A DNA stretch of 64,000 bases from assembly GCF_030651495.1 (NCBI RefSeq), contig NZ_JAUSFI010000126.1, forward strand, positions 1 through 64,000, given 5' to 3'. Under the pieces are notes generated by a model that saw only the letters and a program-made list of their open reading frames with translations, was not told the origin of the DNA and did no database searches. The first letter of the stretch is position 1. Each line of letters begins with the position of its first letter. Shown here in pieces: positions 48,155 through 56,790 of the stretch. Source of the DNA: Undibacterium sp. Lineage in GTDB: Bacteria; Pseudomonadota; Gammaproteobacteria; Burkholderiales; Burkholderiaceae_D. The position numbers and the translations under genes were made by a program.

Positions 48155-48703
48155 TTACTTACCAAACTGCGTTTTAGCGGCTGCAACACAAGTGTCTTTT
48201 GCTGCGCCTGCCAATGCATCGCATTTTTCCAATGCAACTTTATACTCTGCAGTCTTTTTGTCATCACGTGCATCAGTACGTGCTTCAACAACTTTTTTAT
48301 CTGCTGTAGCATTAGCTACTGCGGCCACTTTGGTCGCTTTCGCTTTTTTTATACATACATCTTTGTCATTGCCAGTCATGCTGCCACACTTGGCCTTATC
48401 TACATCGTAATTGGCATCTGCAATTGACTTAGTAGCACTGGTGCGTGCGCTTAAAGTATTTTTATATTGAGCCTTTGCATTGGCTTCAACATAAATTCGT
48501 GCTGCTTTAGCTTCAGCGACACAGACATCTTTTGGATTACCCGTCAAGCTCTCACATTTGGCATGCGCTATCTTGTAATCAGAGGCAGCCAAATCGTTGG
48601 CGGCTTTATAAGTCGCTTTCGCTTCAGGAGTCGCGGCCATTACTTGCCCCGCCAGACCCATGGCGGCTGCACTCATCACTATCATTGCAAATGTTTTTTT
48701 CAT
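48155..48703 (-). CDS. Periplasmic protein with three Cys-pair helical repeats
   Basis: A 182-residue secreted protein. A signal peptide (1-23, cut after GQVMA) is followed by three related units of about 45-50 residues, each with a tyrosine or equivalent, then K-C-x8-D-x-C-x4-A-K: KCESLTGNPKDVC, KCGSMTGNDKDVC and KCDALAGAAKDTC. Composition is dominated by Ala, Lys and Asp, predicting long helices with one disulfide per repeat. No function is known; automatic annotation of such proteins as TolA-like reflects only the composition. It is divergent from the glycine-zipper lipoprotein gene with a shared motif at 48940. Confidence 0.65.
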   Translation of the reverse strand: MKKTFAMIVMSAAAMGLAGQVMAATPEAKATYKAANDLAASDYKIAHAKCESLTGNPKDVCVAEAKAARIYVEANAKAQYKNTLSARTSATKSIADANYDVDKAKCGSMTGNDKDVCIKKAKATKVAAVANATADKKVVEARTDARDDKKTAEYKVALEKCDALAGAAKDTCVAAAKTQFGK

Positions 48704-48939
48704 TTTATTTCTCTCTTAGTAGTTGAGTAATACCTGATAAGTAAGTCAGCACGTGCCTTGTACTTTCAATTACCTGGCATTAGATTCGATCGTGCGTCGG
48801 AGAAATCCGATATCAACGTTTTACGTGGATATTCTGAATGCTTCTGTGCGGTATCGAACATAAAGAAATATATTTTTAATTGCACAATTTTAGGTAGTGC
48901 CTTAGTCAATATTTTCTCTCAATATTTGTTTATTGTTAA

Positions 48940-48953
48940 GTGCGGCAGCGTAC
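48940..48953. promoter_or_regulatory. GTRCG-type site upstream of glycine-zipper lipoprotein gene
   Basis: GTGCGGCAGCGTAC followed by AG; the right half GCGTACAG is identical to that at 52949. It is 65 bases before the start at 49018. The rest of the 314-base gap (48704-49017) shows no gene. Confidence 0.45.
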
Positions 48954-49017
48954 AGACGGTGAGATTATTTTTAATTATCTTGATTACCTTAGTTACATAA
49001 ATCGCCTGGAGAATAAG

Positions 49018-49500
49018 ATGAAATCAATCCCTACTATTAGTGCATTCATGCTCATCACTACGACATTGATCGGGGGCTGCGCCAGTAATAGCCCGCAGCA
49101 AACTTCAACCCCTTATTCAACCCCCTACTCAACACCTTATTCAAGCTCAACTCAGTCTAGAAATAGCAACGTTGGAGTGATCGAATCGATACAGATAATA
49201 CCTTCTGAACGTAGAAGCAGTGGTGCTGGCGCCGTTGTGGGCGGATTAATTGGCGGTTTACTTGGGAATCAGGTTGGCAGTGGTAGCGGCAGAACTGCAG
49301 CTACCGTGGCTGGTGCCGTCGGTGGTGCTGTAGTTGGTAACACTGTAGAAAAAAATAGAAATACACAAGCATCAGAGACGTATCAGATTCGCGTGCGATT
49401 AGATAACGGCGACAGTACAACTGTCGAGCAAGATAGTATTGTCGATTTACGCGTTGGCAACCGTGTCCGTGTAGTTGATGGCCGTGTTTATCTTTACTAG
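49018..49500 (+). CDS. Glycine-zipper (2TM) outer membrane lipoprotein
   Basis: A 160-residue lipoprotein with lipobox LIGGC (Cys21), a low-complexity TPYSTPYSTPYSS stretch, a glycine-zipper segment (about 68-108: GAVVGGLIGGLLGNQVGSGS, then AGAVGGAVVG) and a small C-terminal beta domain ending DGRVYLY. It matches the SlyB/PcP-type outer membrane lipoproteins. GGAG precedes the chosen ATG; the upstream open frame is not used. The tandem 9-12 base repeats coding for the TPYS stretch may vary in number. Confidence 0.85.
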   Translation: MKSIPTISAFMLITTTLIGGCASNSPQQTSTPYSTPYSTPYSSSTQSRNSNVGVIESIQIIPSERRSSGAGAVVGGLIGGLLGNQVGSGSGRTAATVAGAVGGAVVGNTVEKNRNTQASETYQIRVRLDNGDSTTVEQDSIVDLRVGNRVRVVDGRVYLY

Positions 49501-49584
49501 ATAAACATGTCTACGTATTTCGGTCATCTTGTTTCATCGCAAGGTCATGAAGTAAGTATTGTTTGTTTTCAATGGAGAATGATC

Positions 49585-49824
49585 ATGAATAAAACTCAAA
49601 TCCAAGGTCTTGCAAAAAACATTTTTGGCATAGTCCAAGCAGGTGTTGGTCAGTTTTTGGGAAACAAAGAGCTACAAATGTCAGGACTTCAAAAACACAG
49701 CGCAGGTAAAGCCAAAATGGCACTGGGTGATGCGAGAGAGATTATCAAGTATGCAGTTAACGAAAAACGCAATCAGAACAAACAAGCGCTGATCATACCG
49801 TTACAGCTAACTTCTCACAGATAA
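49585..49824 (+). CDS. CsbD-like stress protein
   Basis: A 79-residue hydrophilic, helical protein. The pattern IQGLAKNIFGIVQAGVGQFL and the repeat KAKMALGDAREI are those of the CsbD family (general stress proteins of unknown action). It is longer at the C-terminus than the typical CsbD (about 65). GGAG lies seven bases before the ATG at 49585. It starts a run of very small stress-type genes. Confidence 0.6.
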   Translation: MNKTQIQGLAKNIFGIVQAGVGQFLGNKELQMSGLQKHSAGKAKMALGDAREIIKYAVNEKRNQNKQALIIPLQLTSHR

Positions 49825-49875
49825 GATGAAAAAATAATGCCTTCACTTCTTCTGATTCTACGATGTTGACTGTTT

Positions 49876-49895
49876 TGTTTGCCGAAAGGCAAATA
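49876..49895. other. Short hairpin with GAAA tetraloop
   Basis: TGTTTGCC-GAAA-GGCAAATA forms an 8-pair stem (one wobble) closed by a GNRA tetraloop, about 50 bases after the CsbD-like stop. It could be an RNA stabiliser; no U-run follows. Confidence 0.35.
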
Positions 49896-50030
49896 CAGCA
49901 CTATCTGACAGGCAATAGGTACTAAACCAAATTTTAAAAAAGCGCCGTGCTGACTGGCATAGCAAAATCTAGCTACATGAGCAAAGCACAATGCCAAGTT
50001 CAGTGAGTAGCGCTCTTAAAGGAAATAATC

Positions 50031-50180
50031 ATGCTTTATACCATTGCTGTTGTACTCATTATTTTGTGGTTACTGGGATTAGTGACATCCTATACACTAG
50101 GCGGCTTCATCCATATTCTCTTGATCATTGCCATCGTTGTTATTCTTTTGCGCGTCATTAGTGGGCAAAGACCTTTATAA
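50031..50180 (+). CDS. lmo0937-family small membrane protein
   Basis: A 49-residue protein with two hydrophobic helices: TIAVVLIILWLLGLVTSYTL and FIHILLIIAIVVILLRVISG. This is the whole lmo0937 family pattern (a short two-helix inner membrane protein, about 48-50 residues, function unknown). AAAGGAA lies upstream of the ATG. It is part of a run of small stress-associated genes. Confidence 0.85.
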   Translation: MLYTIAVVLIILWLLGLVTSYTLGGFIHILLIIAIVVILLRVISGQRPL

Positions 50181-50199
50181 AGGTCTGCCATAATTTTTT
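50169..50199 (+). terminator. Palindrome and T-run at the end of the lmo0937-like gene
   Basis: AGACCTTTATAAAGGTCT (50169-50186) is a perfect 18-base palindrome that includes the stop codon and is followed by TAATTTTTTA. Low GC makes it a moderate terminator. Confidence 0.5.
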
Positions 50200-50290
50200 A
50201 ATAAAATGATTTTATTATCGTTTTATTTTGAAGTTAATAGCTTGAATAATCAATCAAAGACGGTTCCACCTATCGCTGTTGAAAGCGAGT

Positions 50291-50318
50291 CCAAAGGTAG
50301 CCTTCTTTGGTGATTTTT
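50291..50318 (+). terminator. Possible attenuator or terminator before the coiled-coil gene
   Basis: CCAAAG (50291-50296) pairs with CTTTGG (50305-50310), followed by TGATTTTTTA, 20 bases before the next ATG. It may end upstream transcription or act in the leader. Confidence 0.35.
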
Positions 50319-50339
50319 TACTTTTACAAAGGAATTATC

Positions 50340-50624
50340 ATGTCCAACAAAGACGCCTATATAGCAAAAATGAAACTACAACTTGATGAATTAAATGCAA
50401 AGATGAGCGAATTGGAATTGAAAGCGCATGAAGCAAAAGAAGAAACTCGTGAAAGATACAATGCAGAAATGAGCAAGCTTCATGAGCAATCGCAACTGGC
50501 ATTAGATAAACTAGAAGAACTCAAATTAGCGGGCGAAACCTCTTGGAAAAACATGGTCACGGAAACAGAAAAAGTACGCGATGCATTTATTAAATCTTTC
50601 CATTACTTTAAGTCACAACTATAA
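50340..50624 (+). CDS. Small coiled-coil stress-type protein
   Basis: A 94-residue, highly charged, continuous coiled coil (heptads from about residue 8 to 75; KLQLDELNAKMSELELKAH), ending WKNMVTETEKVRDAFIKSF. It resembles the short coiled-coil proteins annotated as sll1863-family stress response proteins. AAAGGAA precedes the ATG at 50340. Function unknown. Confidence 0.65.
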   Translation: MSNKDAYIAKMKLQLDELNAKMSELELKAHEAKEETRERYNAEMSKLHEQSQLALDKLEELKLAGETSWKNMVTETEKVRDAFIKSFHYFKSQL

Positions 50625-50678
50625 GCAAGCCACTTAATCATTACCCCCCTTTTTTTATTACCTACCAGGAGTAACACC

Positions 50679-50831
50679 ATGGGTACCATTTTATTGGTCA
50701 TTCTCATCCTCGTTCTAATCGGTGCTTTTCCTAGTTGGCCACACAGTCGCAACTGGGGCTATGGTCCTAGCGGAATAACGGGCCTCATCGTGATTATTTT
50801 AATTATCATGTTACTCACTGGGCGCATTTAA
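50679..50831 (+). CDS. DUF3309-family small membrane protein
   Basis: A 50-residue protein: one hydrophobic helix (TILLVILILVLIGAFPSWP), the invariant motif SWPHSRNWGYGPSG, and a second helix (LIVIILIIMLLTGRI). This is the complete DUF3309 pattern. AGGAG precedes the ATG. Members are common in betaproteobacteria in envelope-stress clusters, with no known role. Confidence 0.9.
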   Translation: MGTILLVILILVLIGAFPSWPHSRNWGYGPSGITGLIVIILIIMLLTGRI

Positions 50832-51313
50832 TAAGTAAAAGTGGCTGTCAACAAATTACACCGGTACGTTTTACTTCTGTTTAAGGGAAGCAATGGCGAC
50901 TACTTTTTATCGATAAGGTTCGATGATGAAACAGATTCCCATTATTTTTCCTATGTCATCGCTAGCGCTGTCGTTTTACGCATTTGACAATGCGTACCGG
51001 ATTCACTCAAAACACACCCACCAGCAATCATCGCTGATGCAGATTAACCCATACGCTGGTATTAAAAACTTAATATCGACGGCGGTATTTTCGGCTTATA
51101 AAATTAGGCTGATACTGAGTTTTGGTCGGCAAGCCGTATCGTCCGTTCGCATGTATTATTTCTATGGTCACGTACTTGTCTATACTCGCTCGTTTTCCTA
51201 GTGAAGCTGAAATCTAATAACAACTACTTAAAAATTAACACATCACTATTGCAAAAGAGTGAAATCGAGTGAACTCAACTGCACTCGGATTAATGGCTTA
51301 TTGATGCCTCCCT
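50832..51313. other. 482-base region without a supported gene
   Basis: A 92-codon plus-strand frame (50923-51201) has an AAGG-like site upstream but unusual composition and no family resemblance, so it is not called. A GGTACGTT half of the GTRCG motif is at 50863-50870. Nothing else stands out. Confidence 0.35.
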
Positions 51314-52142
<829 letters not shown>

Positions 52143-52328
52143 ATGAACAAAGATCAGGCAACAGGCGCGGCAAAAAAACTCGGCGGAAAAATGCAAGAAG
52201 AAGTCGGTAAGTTGGTTGGTAGCAAGCATCAACAAACAGAAGGGATTAAACATCAAATCGCTGGAAATATTCAAGAGACCGTGGGCGACTTGAAAGCCGC
52301 GGTCAAACAAGTTAAGAAAAGTAAATAA
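52143..52328 (+). CDS. CsbD-family protein
   Basis: A 61-residue hydrophilic protein matching the CsbD pattern throughout: NKDQATGAAKKLGGKMQEEV then VGSKHQQTEGIKHQIAGN, the two repeated helices of the family. It is a general stress protein of unknown action. GAGG precedes the ATG. A strong terminator follows. Confidence 0.92.
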   Translation: MNKDQATGAAKKLGGKMQEEVGKLVGSKHQQTEGIKHQIAGNIQETVGDLKAAVKQVKKSK

Positions 52329-52375
52329 CGGTATTACACCATCGTGGATTGTATGTACCAGATGGTGTGTAACGT

Positions 52376-52402
52376 AAAAACAGCCGCGATGCGGCTGTTT
52401 TT
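52376..52402. terminator. Bidirectional rho-independent terminator
   Basis: AAAAACAGCCGC-GAT-GCGGCTGTTTTT, a 12-base perfect stem, lies between the convergent CsbD and PRC-barrel genes. A second hairpin ACACCATC/GATGGTGT is at 52336-52368. Confidence 0.92.
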
Positions 52403-52423
52403 TATGCTAATACCAACACATTG

Positions 52424-52825
52424 TTAATGTCCAGTAGCATCGTAATAGGTGCGAATACCATCAGCCCATGTTTGGTCGGCCATATTAGGCCAATGGTCAG
52501 TATCAAAGCCGGGGGCATTTTCGAATCGATCTTTCGGGATATTGAGTACAAAGCGTTTATTAACCGTATCAAGTTTTAGCGAGTTCCAAGGTACTGCAAA
52601 CAATTTTTCCCCTATGGTAAACACACCGCCAAAAGAAAGTACTGCATATGCAACCTTGCCGGTACGCATGTCGAGCATAATTTCTTTGATGTCGCCCAAG
52701 TGTTCATCGAGTTCGTTATGAACCTTATCTCCAATCAAGGTATTGGCTCCCATCAATTCAGGACCAGGACCTTTATCTGTTTTATTTGAATAGATGCCAT
52801 AGGTATCGCGTTCTTCGTAAGTCAT
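52424..52825 (-). CDS. PRC-barrel domain protein
   Basis: A 133-residue protein with a PRC-barrel domain at about 25-100: GANTLIGDKVHNELDEHLGD, IKEIMLDMRTGKVAYAVLSF, then FTIGEKLFAVPW. The tail has a Trp/Asp-rich motif (TDHWPNMADQTWADGI). PRC-barrel proteins are found in RNA metabolism and photosynthetic complexes; these short forms are stress-associated with unknown role. It shares the 52826-53023 region with the Mla-type operon. Confidence 0.88.
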   Translation of the reverse strand: MTYEERDTYGIYSNKTDKGPGPELMGANTLIGDKVHNELDEHLGDIKEIMLDMRTGKVAYAVLSFGGVFTIGEKLFAVPWNSLKLDTVNKRFVLNIPKDRFENAPGFDTDHWPNMADQTWADGIRTYYDATGH

Positions 52826-52948
52826 TTTGAATCCTTTAATGATGGGAAAGAGCCATAAGCATGAAATAAAAAGAGCTTGAAGTCAGTGCGCTAACACACA
52901 AAGAAAGCAGTTATGCTGAAATTTTAAAAATCAATTAAATCGACTATC

Positions 52949-52962
52949 GTACGTTAGCGTAC
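52949..52962. promoter_or_regulatory. GTRCG-type palindrome between PRC-barrel and Mla-type genes
   Basis: GTACGTTAGCGTAC, followed by AG, is the best example of the shared motif, 62 bases before the Mla-type permease start and 124 bases before the PRC-barrel start. Confidence 0.55.
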
Positions 52963-53023
52963 AGATTCAATTCGGTAACAAGGGGATATTTACCAAGTCG
53001 ATAAACGCCAATTTTAAATTAGC

Positions 53024-54142
53024 ATGCCCACCCTGCTCACACCTCCCGATATAACTCAAACTAGTCCTGGACAATTTACCTTGTCTGGTAATTGGACTAC
53101 ACGCGCAGTGGGTAATGTAGCGCAAAAATTGGACGTAATGAATGCTATTGATACCAGCGATGTAGTAATTGATGCGTCACATTTAGATAAAATAGACAGC
53201 GTTGGCGTGTGGATATTGCAGCGGCAATTAAACATGCTGCGCGATAAAGGAAAAACGATACGCCTGCTTGACTGGCCTGCACATTCTCAAAAATTGATGG
53301 ATGTCGTCGAGCAGCAGATTAGCACGCCTCTGCTCATATCAGCGCAGCAATCACTGTTGGAAAAATTGGGCAGGAAAGCTGTGGCTGCGTGGAATGATGG
53401 ATTCTCACTACTCAGCTTTATTGGTGAAAGCGCACTCGCCCTGCTACGTATTGCACCCTATCCTCTGCGCTGGCGCTGGCGCATGGTTCTTAATAACATC
53501 CAGATTGCTGGCTTTGATGCGCTACCGATTATTGGCCTCACGTCATTTTTGCTAGGCATCGTCATCGCATACCAGGGAGCAGACCAGCTCAGACATTATG
53601 GCGCGAATATCTTCGTAGTCGACCTGGTTGGTTATTCTATGCTGCGGGAATTTTCTCCTCTGATCACAGCCATCATCATCGCTGGCCGGTCAGGATCGGC
53701 TTATGCGGCGCAAATTGGCACTATGGTAGTTACGGAAGAAATTGATGCCATGCGCACTATAGGAATTGAACCCATAGACTTGCTGGTATTGCCAAAAATA
53801 ATTGCACTGGTGGTGGCATTACCGCTACTGACTTTTTTTTCTGATATCACCGGAGTCTTGGGCGGCATGATCATGGCGCGCTCGCAGTTGGACATCAATT
53901 TCCACGAATTTATTGTCCGATTTGGCAGCGAAGTCCATCTGCCGACTTTATTAGTGGGGATTGGAAAAGCGGTGATATTTGCCTTTGTCATCGCCATCAT
54001 TGGTTGCTATCAGGGATTTCAGACCAAGGGTAATGCCGACAGCGTAGGTCGCCAGACCACACGTAGCGTGGTGCAGTCTATCTTTATCGCCATCGTTTTA
54101 GACGCCTTGTTTTCAGTCGTTCTCAGCATCCTGGATCTTTAA
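53024..54142 (+). CDS. mlaE: MlaE-type ABC lipid transporter permease with N-terminal STAS domain
   Basis: A 372-residue protein. Residues 1-110 form a STAS domain (SDVVIDASHLDKIDSVGVWI), a role played by separate MlaB in E. coli. Residues about 145-372 are the MlaE permease: the ALPIIGLTSFLLGIVIAYQGA helix, the signature EIDAMRTIGIEPIDLLVLPK, and the closing GFQTKGNADSVGRQTTRSVV. It carries phospholipids between membranes with its ATPase and MCE partner. The ATG has little RBS. First gene of a four-gene operon. STAS-MlaE fusions are a known variant. Confidence 0.9.
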   Translation: MPTLLTPPDITQTSPGQFTLSGNWTTRAVGNVAQKLDVMNAIDTSDVVIDASHLDKIDSVGVWILQRQLNMLRDKGKTIRLLDWPAHSQKLMDVVEQQISTPLLISAQQSLLEKLGRKAVAAWNDGFSLLSFIGESALALLRIAPYPLRWRWRMVLNNIQIAGFDALPIIGLTSFLLGIVIAYQGADQLRHYGANIFVVDLVGYSMLREFSPLITAIIIAGRSGSAYAAQIGTMVVTEEIDAMRTIGIEPIDLLVLPKIIALVVALPLLTFFSDITGVLGGMIMARSQLDINFHEFIVRFGSEVHLPTLLVGIGKAVIFAFVIAIIGCYQGFQTKGNADSVGRQTTRSVVQSIFIAIVLDALFSVVLSILDL

Positions 54143-54143
54143 A

Positions 54144-55007
54144 ATGGATACTGCAATTGATCGGGCCAACGTTAATATTGCTTCAGCTGAAGCTGGCAAT
54201 GTCATTGAGATGCGCAAAGTGTGCACCCGTTTTGGCGATCATATAGTACATGCTGATCTGGATCTTGATGTGCGGCGTGGTGAAATTTTTGCCATTGTCG
54301 GCGGTAGTGGTTCAGGTAAATCGACACTCTTGCGGGAAATGATTATGCTGCATCGCCCTGATTCAGGAACGATAAAAATTCTCGATACCGATCTCGGAGT
54401 CCTTACTGCTGATGAGGCTAATAAATTACGTCAGCGCTGGGGTGTCATGTTTCAGCATGGCGGTTTATTCGGCACGCTCAAGGTCCGCGACAACATCGCG
54501 TTACCGCTTCGTGAACACACCAATCTTGATGAGACACTGATCAATGAAGTAGCGGCCTGGAAGCTGACCTTAAGTGGCCTGGCACCAGAAACAGGCTTGC
54601 AATATCCTACAGAACTAAGCGGAGGCATGCTTAAACGCGCCTCTATGGCGCGTGCGCTGGCACTCGACCCTGAACTACTGTTTCTCGATGAACCTACCGC
54701 CGGTCTTGATCCCAGCGGTGCTAGTGGCATCGACACTCTTGTCCGCACTTTACATGATTTATATCAGTCAACTATCATCATCATTACGCACGATCTGGAT
54801 TTTTTATGGCAAGTCACTGATAGGGTTGCTGTGCTTGGTGAGGGGAAGGTAGTCGGCGTCGGCTCAATGGAAGAACTTTCAAAAATGGATCACCCTAACA
54901 TTCGCGAATACTTTGACGGACCACGTGGTAGAGCTGCGCACGAACAGGCTCAAGCACAAAAAAAAGACAAATCACAAAATAAGGAACAACCGTGGACTCA
55001 AAAGTAA
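54144..55007 (+). CDS. mlaF: MlaF-type ABC transporter ATP-binding protein
   Basis: A 287-residue ATPase with Walker A GGSGSGKST, the Q-loop MFQHGGLF, the signature LSGGMLKRASMARAL (the GGM-KR form is characteristic of MlaF/Ttg2A), and Walker B LLFLDEPTAGLDP. A polar tail after residue 260 is basic and long. It starts one base after the mlaE stop. Its last 16 bases overlap the start of the MCE gene. Confidence 0.92.
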   Translation: MDTAIDRANVNIASAEAGNVIEMRKVCTRFGDHIVHADLDLDVRRGEIFAIVGGSGSGKSTLLREMIMLHRPDSGTIKILDTDLGVLTADEANKLRQRWGVMFQHGGLFGTLKVRDNIALPLREHTNLDETLINEVAAWKLTLSGLAPETGLQYPTELSGGMLKRASMARALALDPELLFLDEPTAGLDPSGASGIDTLVRTLHDLYQSTIIIITHDLDFLWQVTDRVAVLGEGKVVGVGSMEELSKMDHPNIREYFDGPRGRAAHEQAQAQKKDKSQNKEQPWTQK

Positions 55008-55930
55008 ACTATGCAGCAGTCGGCATGTTCGTGCTTGTGTTAAGTGCGGCACTCATTGCCGGTATATTGTGGCTTGCGGTCGGCGCGGGAAACAAAAAGC
55101 ATTATGAATTTTACATGTCCGTTATGGATGAATCGGTGGCAGGTTTAAATGTCGACGCCTCCGTTAAGTATATGGGCGTTGATGTCGGTAAAGTCAGTAA
55201 AATTCAGATTGATCCATCCAACCCATTAAAAGTGCAATTAATTTTCGCGATTGAGAAAGGTACTCCAATCAAAGAAGATACAGAGGCAGTATTAAAAGCG
55301 CAGGGATTAACTGGGATCACGTATGTTGAATTAAGTGGCAGCTCTCCAAACGCCAGGATTTTGACGGCAGCCGCAGAAGGTCAACTCCCTATCATTCGCT
55401 CCAAGCCATCATTAAGTGCAAGACTGGAAAATGTCTTGACAAGAGTGTTAGCCAATCTTGACCGCACAGCAGCCAACGTCAACGCCATGTTTGATGAAGA
55501 TAATCGCGCAGAAGTTAAAAAAATTCTTTCCAACACTTCCAAAGTCATGGGCACAATCGCCTCGCAGAAAGAAGAGATTGCCCGATTCATTGCCAGCGCA
55601 GCGAAAACTGCGAATAGCACCGCATCTGCAGCACCTCATATTGACCCTATGCTTAAGCGCATCAGCACAGCGGCTGAATCTGTGCAAAAAATGGCCAATG
55701 AAGCGACACTTGCCAGTACCAATGCAAAAACAACTTTGGCAGAAGTTGGTAGCGGCGTGCGCCAATTTACCGGAGAAACCTTACCAGAAATGGAAAGACT
55801 ATTGGGTGAACTAAATGTGCTGTCCGCTTCACTACAGCGTCTTAGTGAACAAACCGAGCGCAATCCCAGCAGCCTGCTGCGCGGGCGGCAACCAGTACCT
55901 ATGGGACCAGGAGAAAAGGTAGAACCATGA
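54992..55930 (+). CDS. mlaD: MlaD-type MCE-domain protein
   Basis: A 312-residue MCE protein. A single N-terminal transmembrane helix (GMFVLVLSAALIAGILWLAV) is followed by one MCE domain (about 38-115; VAGLNVDASVKYMGVDVGKV, then GLTGITYVELSG), then a long helical tail with methyl-accepting-like composition (about 130-300). It binds lipid in the periplasm and passes it through the transporter. The start is GTG with AAGGA upstream, overlapping mlaF by 16 bases. Its stop overlaps the lipoprotein gene by ATGA. Confidence 0.9.
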   Translation: MDSKVNYAAVGMFVLVLSAALIAGILWLAVGAGNKKHYEFYMSVMDESVAGLNVDASVKYMGVDVGKVSKIQIDPSNPLKVQLIFAIEKGTPIKEDTEAVLKAQGLTGITYVELSGSSPNARILTAAAEGQLPIIRSKPSLSARLENVLTRVLANLDRTAANVNAMFDEDNRAEVKKILSNTSKVMGTIASQKEEIARFIASAAKTANSTASAAPHIDPMLKRISTAAESVQKMANEATLASTNAKTTLAEVGSGVRQFTGETLPEMERLLGELNVLSASLQRLSEQTERNPSSLLRGRQPVPMGPGEKVEP

Positions 55931-56619
55931 TTAACACATTAATTCCTTGCAGTCTGAAGCGTCTAGGCGCATTCGCTATGGCTATATCTCTGTTGTGTGG
56001 GTGCGCCTTAATGACACCTGCCAACACAGCACCGCCAAACTTATACTCGTTCGACAATGCATCCGTGACGGTGAAAACTGACTCTGCAGCAATGATAAAA
56101 ATTCGTGCTCCAACGATCATTGTCAGTATCCCGCACGCAGCAGCCGGATTTGCTAGCCATCAGATCATTTACATGCGACAACCGCATAAGCTGGAACATT
56201 TCAGGCAGAGCGAATGGGTTGCTACCCCTGCCGCTATGCTAGCTCCATTGATCACGAGCGCATTGGAACGAAGCGGCCAATTCAGTGCAGTGGTGCAATC
56301 GCCCTCCAGCGCACTCAGCCAACTGCGTCTAGATGTCGAAATTGTGCGGCTACAGCAAGAATTTTTTAACGTTCCAAGTCGCGTTCATTTCACGTTACGT
56401 GCGTATATTTTAGATACTGCGACGCGTCAAGTTATTGCATGGCGCGAGTTTGATACTATTGTTCCGTCAAACAGCGAAGATCCCTATGGTGGCGTTCTTG
56501 CCGCCAATAGCGCCGTACGGGCAGTTGTGGAAGAGCTGGCTACTTTCTGTGTACAGGTAGCTGGAAATACACAAAAAAACCAGGACGTTTCAATCGATAT
56601 GACCCCCATGAAAAAATAA
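55927..56619 (+). CDS. ABC-type transport auxiliary lipoprotein
   Basis: A 230-residue lipoprotein with lipobox SLLCGC (Cys26) and the ABC_trans_aux (PqiC-like) domain: YSFDNASV, IIYMRQPHKLEHFRQSEWVA, APLITSALERSGQFSAV and the C-terminal AANSAVRAVVEELATF. It sits at the outer membrane and helps the MCE transporter. Last clear gene of the Mla-type operon, overlapping MlaD by ATGA. No MlaC-type shuttle is present. Confidence 0.88.
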   Translation: MINTLIPCSLKRLGAFAMAISLLCGCALMTPANTAPPNLYSFDNASVTVKTDSAAMIKIRAPTIIVSIPHAAAGFASHQIIYMRQPHKLEHFRQSEWVATPAAMLAPLITSALERSGQFSAVVQSPSSALSQLRLDVEIVRLQQEFFNVPSRVHFTLRAYILDTATRQVIAWREFDTIVPSNSEDPYGGVLAANSAVRAVVEELATFCVQVAGNTQKNQDVSIDMTPMKK

Positions 56620-56790
56620 ATTTTGCGCTAAAACGTTCACTTAAAAAATATCGATTAAAAGACCAAGAGATAGGTATTTCATTTCAGTTTCCAAGTCATA
56701 ATGCAGTGCGTCTGCTATGTTCACATCATGGATGACAATCCTAATTAAAACCAATTAGATAATTATTTAAAAAACGTGATAAGTCGGGAT

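Noticed and set aside
50923-51201. 92-codon plus-strand frame
   Set aside because: An AAGG lies upstream, but the composition is not protein-like and no domain is recognised.
52949-52962. LexA box (CTGT-N8-ACAG)
   Set aside because: The outer CTGT and ACAG halves, where present, are ten bases apart, and the conserved part is the inner GTACG core.
56661-56676. NarL-like pair GACCAAG-AG-ATAGGTA before the ATP-grasp-like gene
   Set aside because: The first heptamer departs from TACC at its first base and the third heptamer is missing, so it is not listed as a feature.
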